Shown: piece by piece, positions 60,180-64,000 of the stretch | Layout of the letters: each line of letters begins with the position of its first letter | Numbering within the stretch: position 1 is the stretch's first letter | From: Thermohalobaculum sp039030915 | Lineage (GTDB): Bacteria > Pseudomonadota > Alphaproteobacteria > Rhodobacterales > Rhodobacteraceae | NCBI GenBank assembly: GCA_039030915.1 | Contig: JBCCDG010000001.1 | Span: forward strand, 45,194 to 109,193 | Length of the DNA stretch: 64,000 bases | Direction of reading: 5' to 3' | Position numbers and translations under genes: made by a program | The notes under the pieces: generated by a model | Database searches by the model: none | Told to the model about the DNA's origin: nothing | Seen by the model: only the letters and a program-made list of their open reading frames with translations

Positions 60180-63100
60180 TCAGGCCGCAGCCTTCGCCTC
60201 CTTCGCGATCTTGGCGAGGTCGCGCGCGATGGCGAAGGCGCCCTTGAGCTTGGCTTCGCCATCGGACCAGTCGCGCCGGACGACGAGGCGCGTGTCCTTG
60301 ACCTTGGCGAGCCCGTTCTGGCCGGCGAGGAAATCCGCCAGTCCGGCCGGATTGTCGAACCGGTCGTTGCGGAACTGGATCGTCGCGCCCTTCGGCCCGG
60401 CATCGAGCTTTGCGATGCCGGCACGGCGGCACATCGATTTGACACGCACTACGCGCAGCAGCGTCTCGACCTCCTGCGGAGGCTTGCCGAAGCGGTCATG
60501 GAGCTCTGCCGCGAAGCCCTCCAGCTCCTGGCGCGTCTCGAGATCCGAGAGCCGGCGGTAGAGGCCGAGACGGACATCGAGATCGGACACATAGTCGTCC
60601 GGGATGAGCACCGGCACGCCGAGGTTGATCTGCGGCGCCCAGGTCTCGTCATCCATCGCGACGCCCGCCTCACCGGACCGGAGTTTGGCGATCGCCTCCT
60701 CCAGCATGTCCTGGTAGAGTTCGTAGCCGACTTCCTTGATATGGCCCGACTGCTCCTCGCCGAGCAGGTTGCCCGCACCGCGCAGATCGAGGTCGTGCGA
60801 CGCCAGCGTGAAGCCCGCGCCAAGGCTGTCGAGCGAGCCCAGAACCTTCAACCGCTTCTCCGCCTGCGCCGTCATCGGCTTGCGCGGCTCGGTCGTGAAG
60901 TAGGCATAGGCCCGCAGCTTCGACCGGCCCACCCTGCCCCGGATCTGGTAGAGTTGCGCCAATCCGAACATGTCCGCGCGGTGCACGATGAGCGTGTTGG
61001 CGGACGGGATATCCAACCCGCTCTCGATGATCGTCGTGGCCAGCAGCACGTCGTACTGACCGTCGTAGAAGGCGTTCATCCGGTCGTCGAGCTGACCTGC
61101 CGCCATCTGCCCATGAGCGACGATGTACTTTACCTCGGGCACCTGCTCGCGGAGGAACGCCTCGGCTTCGGGCAGGTCCTTGATGCGCGGGACGACGAAG
61201 AAGGACTGCCCGCCGCGATAGTGCTCGCGCAGGAGCGCCTCGCGCACCGTAACTTCGTCGAAGGCCGCGATGTAGGTGCGCACGGCCAGGCGGTCGACGG
61301 GCGGCGTGGCGATGACGGAAAGTTCGCGGACGCCGGACATGGCGAGCTGCAGCGTGCGTGGAATGGGCGTCGCGGTCATGGTCAGTACATGCACATCCGT
61401 GCGGAGCTGCTTCAGCCGCTCCTTGTGCGCGACGCCGAAATGCTGTTCCTCGTCAATGACTAGGAGGCCGAGATTGCAAAACTTGATCCCCTTCGCCAGC
61501 AATGCGTGGGTGCCGACGACCACCGCGATCTCGCCGGCTTCCAAGCCCTTCTTCGTCTCCGCTCCCTCCTTGGCGCCGATGAAGCGCGAGAGCTGGCGGA
61601 CGCGAAGCCCCGTGCCGCGGAAACGCTCGGCGAACTCTCTGGCATGCTGGCGCGCCAGCAGCGTGGTGGGGCAGACGACGGCGACCTGCATGCCCGAGGC
61701 GGCGGCGACATAGGCCGCCCGCAGTGCCACCTCGGTCTTGCCGAAGCCCACATCGCCGCAGATGAGCCGGTCCATCGGGCGGCCCTTGCCGAAATCCTCA
61801 AGTACCGCCTCGATGGCACGGAGCTGATCGTCCGTCTCGGTATAGGGAAAGCCCGCGCAGAACTGGGCATAGCCGTTCGGCTCGGGCTCAAGCTCGTCGG
61901 CGCGGCGCAGCATGCGCTCAGCAGCGACGTTGATGAGCTTCTCCGCCATCTCGCGGATCCGCTCCTTCATCTTGGCCTTCTTGGCCTGCCAAGCACCCCC
62001 GCCCAGCCGATCTAGCTCGCCGGCGTCCTGCCCGTAGCGGGAGAGAAGCTCGATGTTTTCTACGGGGAGATAGAGCTTCGCATCCTGCGCGTATTCAAGG
62101 GCGAGGCATTCGTGCGGCGATCCGCCGGCCGTTACCGTCTCGAGGCCCAGATAGCGGCCGATGCCATGATCGAGATGAACGACGAGATCGCCGGACATGA
62201 GGCTCTGCGCCTCGGTCAGGAAGTTCTCCGCCCGCCGGCTCCGCCTGCCGCGCCGGATCAGGCGGTCGCCCAGCACGTCCTGCTCGGCGATGACCGTGCC
62301 CTCGCGCGCCTCGAAGCCCTGCTCAAGGGGCCAGACGATGAGGTTGAGGCCGTTCTTTATGTCTCGCCAATGGCTTGCGAGGGAAACCTCGCTGAAGCCC
62401 TGATCCGCAAGCAGGCCATGAAGCCGGTCGCGCGCGCCCTCGGAATAGCTTGCCAGCGCGACAGGGCCGTCGCGAAGCCGAACCCGGATATGGTCCGCAA
62501 GCGCGCCGAAGAGGTTGCCGCCCTCCTGCTGGCGCTCAGGCGCGAAGGAGCGGCCGGGCCGCCCGCCCGCGTCGATCACGCCCGGGCCCGTCTGCACCCG
62601 ATGCGGCGTGAAGGCATGCACTGTACGCCCGTGAAGCGCCGAGGCCCAGGCACGTTCGTCGAGGTAGAGCAGCTCCGGCGGACAGGGGCGCACCGGCATG
62701 GTCGTGCTCGTCGCGATCTTGCCAGCATCGACGCGGGCGCCGTAGTGGTCCTGGACCGTCTCGTCCCGCGCCGCCAACGCCTCGTCGATCTGCGCGTCGA
62801 GCGTCACGGGTGCGCCGGGCAGATAGTCGAAGAGGGTCTCGAGCGCCTCGTGGAAGAGCGGCAGCCAGTGCTCCATGCCATGATGCTTCCGCCCCTCCGA
62901 TACCGCGGTATAGAGCGGATCGTCGAGCCGCGGCGCGCCGAAGAGCTCACGATAGCGGCTGCGGAAGCGCTGGATCGAGCCCTCGTCGAGGATCACCTCG
63001 GAGGCCGGTGCGAAGGCCAGCCGCTTGACCTTGGCGATGGTGCGCTGGGTCGAGGCGTCGAAACGCCGCGCGCTCTCCAGCACATCGCCGAAGAAATCGA

Positions 63101-63641
63101 GCCGGACAGGGTTCTTCGAGCCGGGTGGGAAGATGTCGATGATCCCGCCGCGCACGGCATAGTCGCCATGCTCCGTCACGGTCGTCGCACGGTTGAAGCC
63201 CATGCGCGCGAGCCAGCCGGTCAGCGCCTCGACCTCCACGCGGTGCCCCGCCCGCGCCCCGAAACTCGCGGTCTTCAGCGTCTCACGCGGCGGAACCTTC
63301 TGGGTCGCGGCGTTCAGCGTCGTTACGACGACTGCGGGCTCCTCCGGCGCTTGCCGCGCAAGACGCGCGAGCGTCGCCATGCGCTCCGCAGCGAGGTCCG
63401 GATTGGGCGAGACACGGTCGTAGGGCAGACAGTCCCAGGCGGGGAAGCCGAAGACGGGCAGCGCCGGGGCCCAGACGGCCAACGCGTCGCGCAGCGCCGC
63501 CGCCCGCGCATCGTCCCGCGCGACATGGATAACCGGCCCGCCTGCCCTTTCGGCCAGGTCGGCGACGCGCTTGGCGTCATAGCCCTCGGGCGCCCCACCG
63601 ACGGTGACGCGGCCTGGCCGCAACGGCTCCGCTTTGTTCAC
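60180..63641 (-). CDS. mfd: Transcription-repair coupling factor Mfd
   Basis: Mfd removes RNA polymerase stalled at DNA damage and recruits UvrA. The 1153-residue protein has an N-terminal UvrB-like region (FPAWDCLPYDRVSPN, and RGGIIDIFPPGS), an RNA polymerase interaction domain (about 482-501, LVVHLDHGIGRYLGLE), Walker A GDVGFGKT (about 629-636), DEEQHFGV, QIRGRVGRS, and a C-terminal TRCF domain. No ATG is suitable; GTG 63641 gives the usual length but has no clear ribosome site, so the start is uncertain by some tens of codons. Confidence 0.95.
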   Translation of the reverse strand: MNKAEPLRPGRVTVGGAPEGYDAKRVADLAERAGGPVIHVARDDARAAALRDALAVWAPALPVFGFPAWDCLPYDRVSPNPDLAAERMATLARLARQAPEEPAVVVTTLNAATQKVPPRETLKTASFGARAGHRVEVEALTGWLARMGFNRATTVTEHGDYAVRGGIIDIFPPGSKNPVRLDFFGDVLESARRFDASTQRTIAKVKRLAFAPASEVILDEGSIQRFRSRYRELFGAPRLDDPLYTAVSEGRKHHGMEHWLPLFHEALETLFDYLPGAPVTLDAQIDEALAARDETVQDHYGARVDAGKIATSTTMPVRPCPPELLYLDERAWASALHGRTVHAFTPHRVQTGPGVIDAGGRPGRSFAPERQQEGGNLFGALADHIRVRLRDGPVALASYSEGARDRLHGLLADQGFSEVSLASHWRDIKNGLNLIVWPLEQGFEAREGTVIAEQDVLGDRLIRRGRRSRRAENFLTEAQSLMSGDLVVHLDHGIGRYLGLETVTAGGSPHECLALEYAQDAKLYLPVENIELLSRYGQDAGELDRLGGGAWQAKKAKMKERIREMAEKLINVAAERMLRRADELEPEPNGYAQFCAGFPYTETDDQLRAIEAVLEDFGKGRPMDRLICGDVGFGKTEVALRAAYVAAASGMQVAVVCPTTLLARQHAREFAERFRGTGLRVRQLSRFIGAKEGAETKKGLEAGEIAVVVGTHALLAKGIKFCNLGLLVIDEEQHFGVAHKERLKQLRTDVHVLTMTATPIPRTLQLAMSGVRELSVIATPPVDRLAVRTYIAAFDEVTVREALLREHYRGGQSFFVVPRIKDLPEAEAFLREQVPEVKYIVAHGQMAAGQLDDRMNAFYDGQYDVLLATTIIESGLDIPSANTLIVHRADMFGLAQLYQIRGRVGRSKLRAYAYFTTEPRKPMTAQAEKRLKVLGSLDSLGAGFTLASHDLDLRGAGNLLGEEQSGHIKEVGYELYQDMLEEAIAKLRSGEAGVAMDDETWAPQINLGVPVLIPDDYVSDLDVRLGLYRRLSDLETRQELEGFAAELHDRFGKPPQEVETLLRVVRVKSMCRRAGIAKLDAGPKGATIQFRNDRFDNPAGLADFLAGQNGLAKVKDTRLVVRRDWSDGEAKLKGAFAIARDLAKIAKEAKAAA

Positions 63642-63784
63642 GGTCGGGCAGGTAGCCTGCGCCGCGTCCGCCCGCAACCCGGCGTCGCACCCGAAGGGCC
63701 GGTTTTCCTTCCATGCATGGCCAGAGCAACCGGTGTCGCGCGATCTGTCGCAGCCGTGGGCCGCCAGCGGCGCGCCCACGCGGC

Positions 63785-64000
63785 TCAGCCGAGCTGCAAC
63801 TCCTCAGCCCCGAGAGGCGCGAAGGCGGCGTCGATCGCTGCCGGTTCGACGTCATCGAGGCTCGCGGGCTGCCAGTGCGGCGCACCGTCCTTCTCGATGA
63901 TCGTGGCACGAACGCCTTCATAGAAGTCGGGATGGGTCATGCAGAAGCGCGCCAGCCGATATTCGAGCGCCATGCAGTCCTCGAACGAGAGCGTCCCGCC
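63785..64000 (-). CDS. 3-hydroxyisobutyryl-CoA hydrolase, C-terminal fragment
   Basis: The end of a crotonase-fold hydrolase of valine degradation. The fragment of about 72 residues has SFEDCMALEYRLARFCMTHP, DFYEGVRATIIEKD and HWQPASLDDV, characteristic of the C terminus of HIBYL-CoA hydrolases. The 5' end lies beyond base 64000. It is upstream of mfd on the same strand. Confidence 0.8.
   Translation of the reverse strand, partial: GGTLSFEDCMALEYRLARFCMTHPDFYEGVRATIIEKDGAPHWQPASLDDVEPAAIDAAFAPLGAEELQLG

Noticed and set aside
1..64000. tRNA genes, CRISPR arrays, integrases or toxin-antitoxin pairs
   Set aside because: I looked for T-loop sequences, regular direct repeats and typical motifs on both strands and found none that could be supported.

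Overview
The window reads as chromosomal DNA of an alphaproteobacterium of the Rhodobacterales/Rhodobacteraceae type. The evidence is high GC (roughly two thirds by eye), the nifR3(dusB)-ntrBC-ntrYX-trkA-trkH-hfq-hflX gene order, a fused IspDF enzyme, a GTTC-N7-GTTC SOS box, and the mreBCD-mrdAB cell-shape operon. Genes are dense, often overlap by 4 bp (ATGA), and are almost all core metabolism. I saw no tRNA, rRNA, CRISPR array, prophage or intact insertion sequence.

Layout. 1-2.5 kb: 3' end of recG, then an SOS-boxed 42-residue membrane protein with its own terminator. 2.5-16.7 kb (minus strand): dusB-ntrB-ntrC-ntrY-ntrX, a small ORF, trkA-trkH, hfq-hflX and an unknown protein. 16.8-19.6 kb (plus): ispDF-pgpA-cinA-like-PNPOx-like operon. 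19.6-22.8 kb: a secreted unknown, a COQ10-like lipid-binding protein, an ABC membrane domain without an ATPase, and lipA. 23-27.3 kb (plus): small membrane protein, VIT1-like metal transporter, trmFO, a methyltransferase behind a perfect palindrome, and a secreted esterase. 27.4-35.8 kb (minus): a squalene-synthase-like protein, cimA and cysS (coupled), a secreted unknown, gltX with a PH-like membrane protein, and nadE. 36-40.7 kb: a 19-repeat MORN protein, an NTF2-like protein, leuA behind a leucine-rich leader peptide, and a DUF4168 protein. 40.9-48.5 kb (plus): mreB-mreC-mreD-mrdA-mrdB, a hydroxyacid dehydrogenase and a DUF502 protein. 48.7-52.5 kb (minus): recQ coupled to a peptide-binding protein. 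52.5-60.1 kb: a candidate small RNA, bdhA, arsR, an acyl-CoA ligase, a FrnE-like oxidoreductase, a glutathionyl-hydroquinone reductase, and several unknown small or membrane proteins. 60.2-64 kb (minus): mfd and the 3' end of a 3-hydroxyisobutyryl-CoA hydrolase gene.

How the genes work together. The ntr block senses nitrogen and redox state and sits with potassium uptake and the Hfq RNA chaperone. cimA and leuA supply branched-chain amino acids. The mre/mrd block builds the lateral wall. recG, recQ and mfd handle DNA repair.

The points most worth a second look are the SOS-controlled micro-protein (2080-2452), the candidate small RNA with an 11-T terminator (52556-52634), an HflX whose invariant P-loop lysine is threonine, the leuA leader peptide, and the perfect palindrome at 25565-25590. 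No multi-gene system that I would call undescribed was evident.
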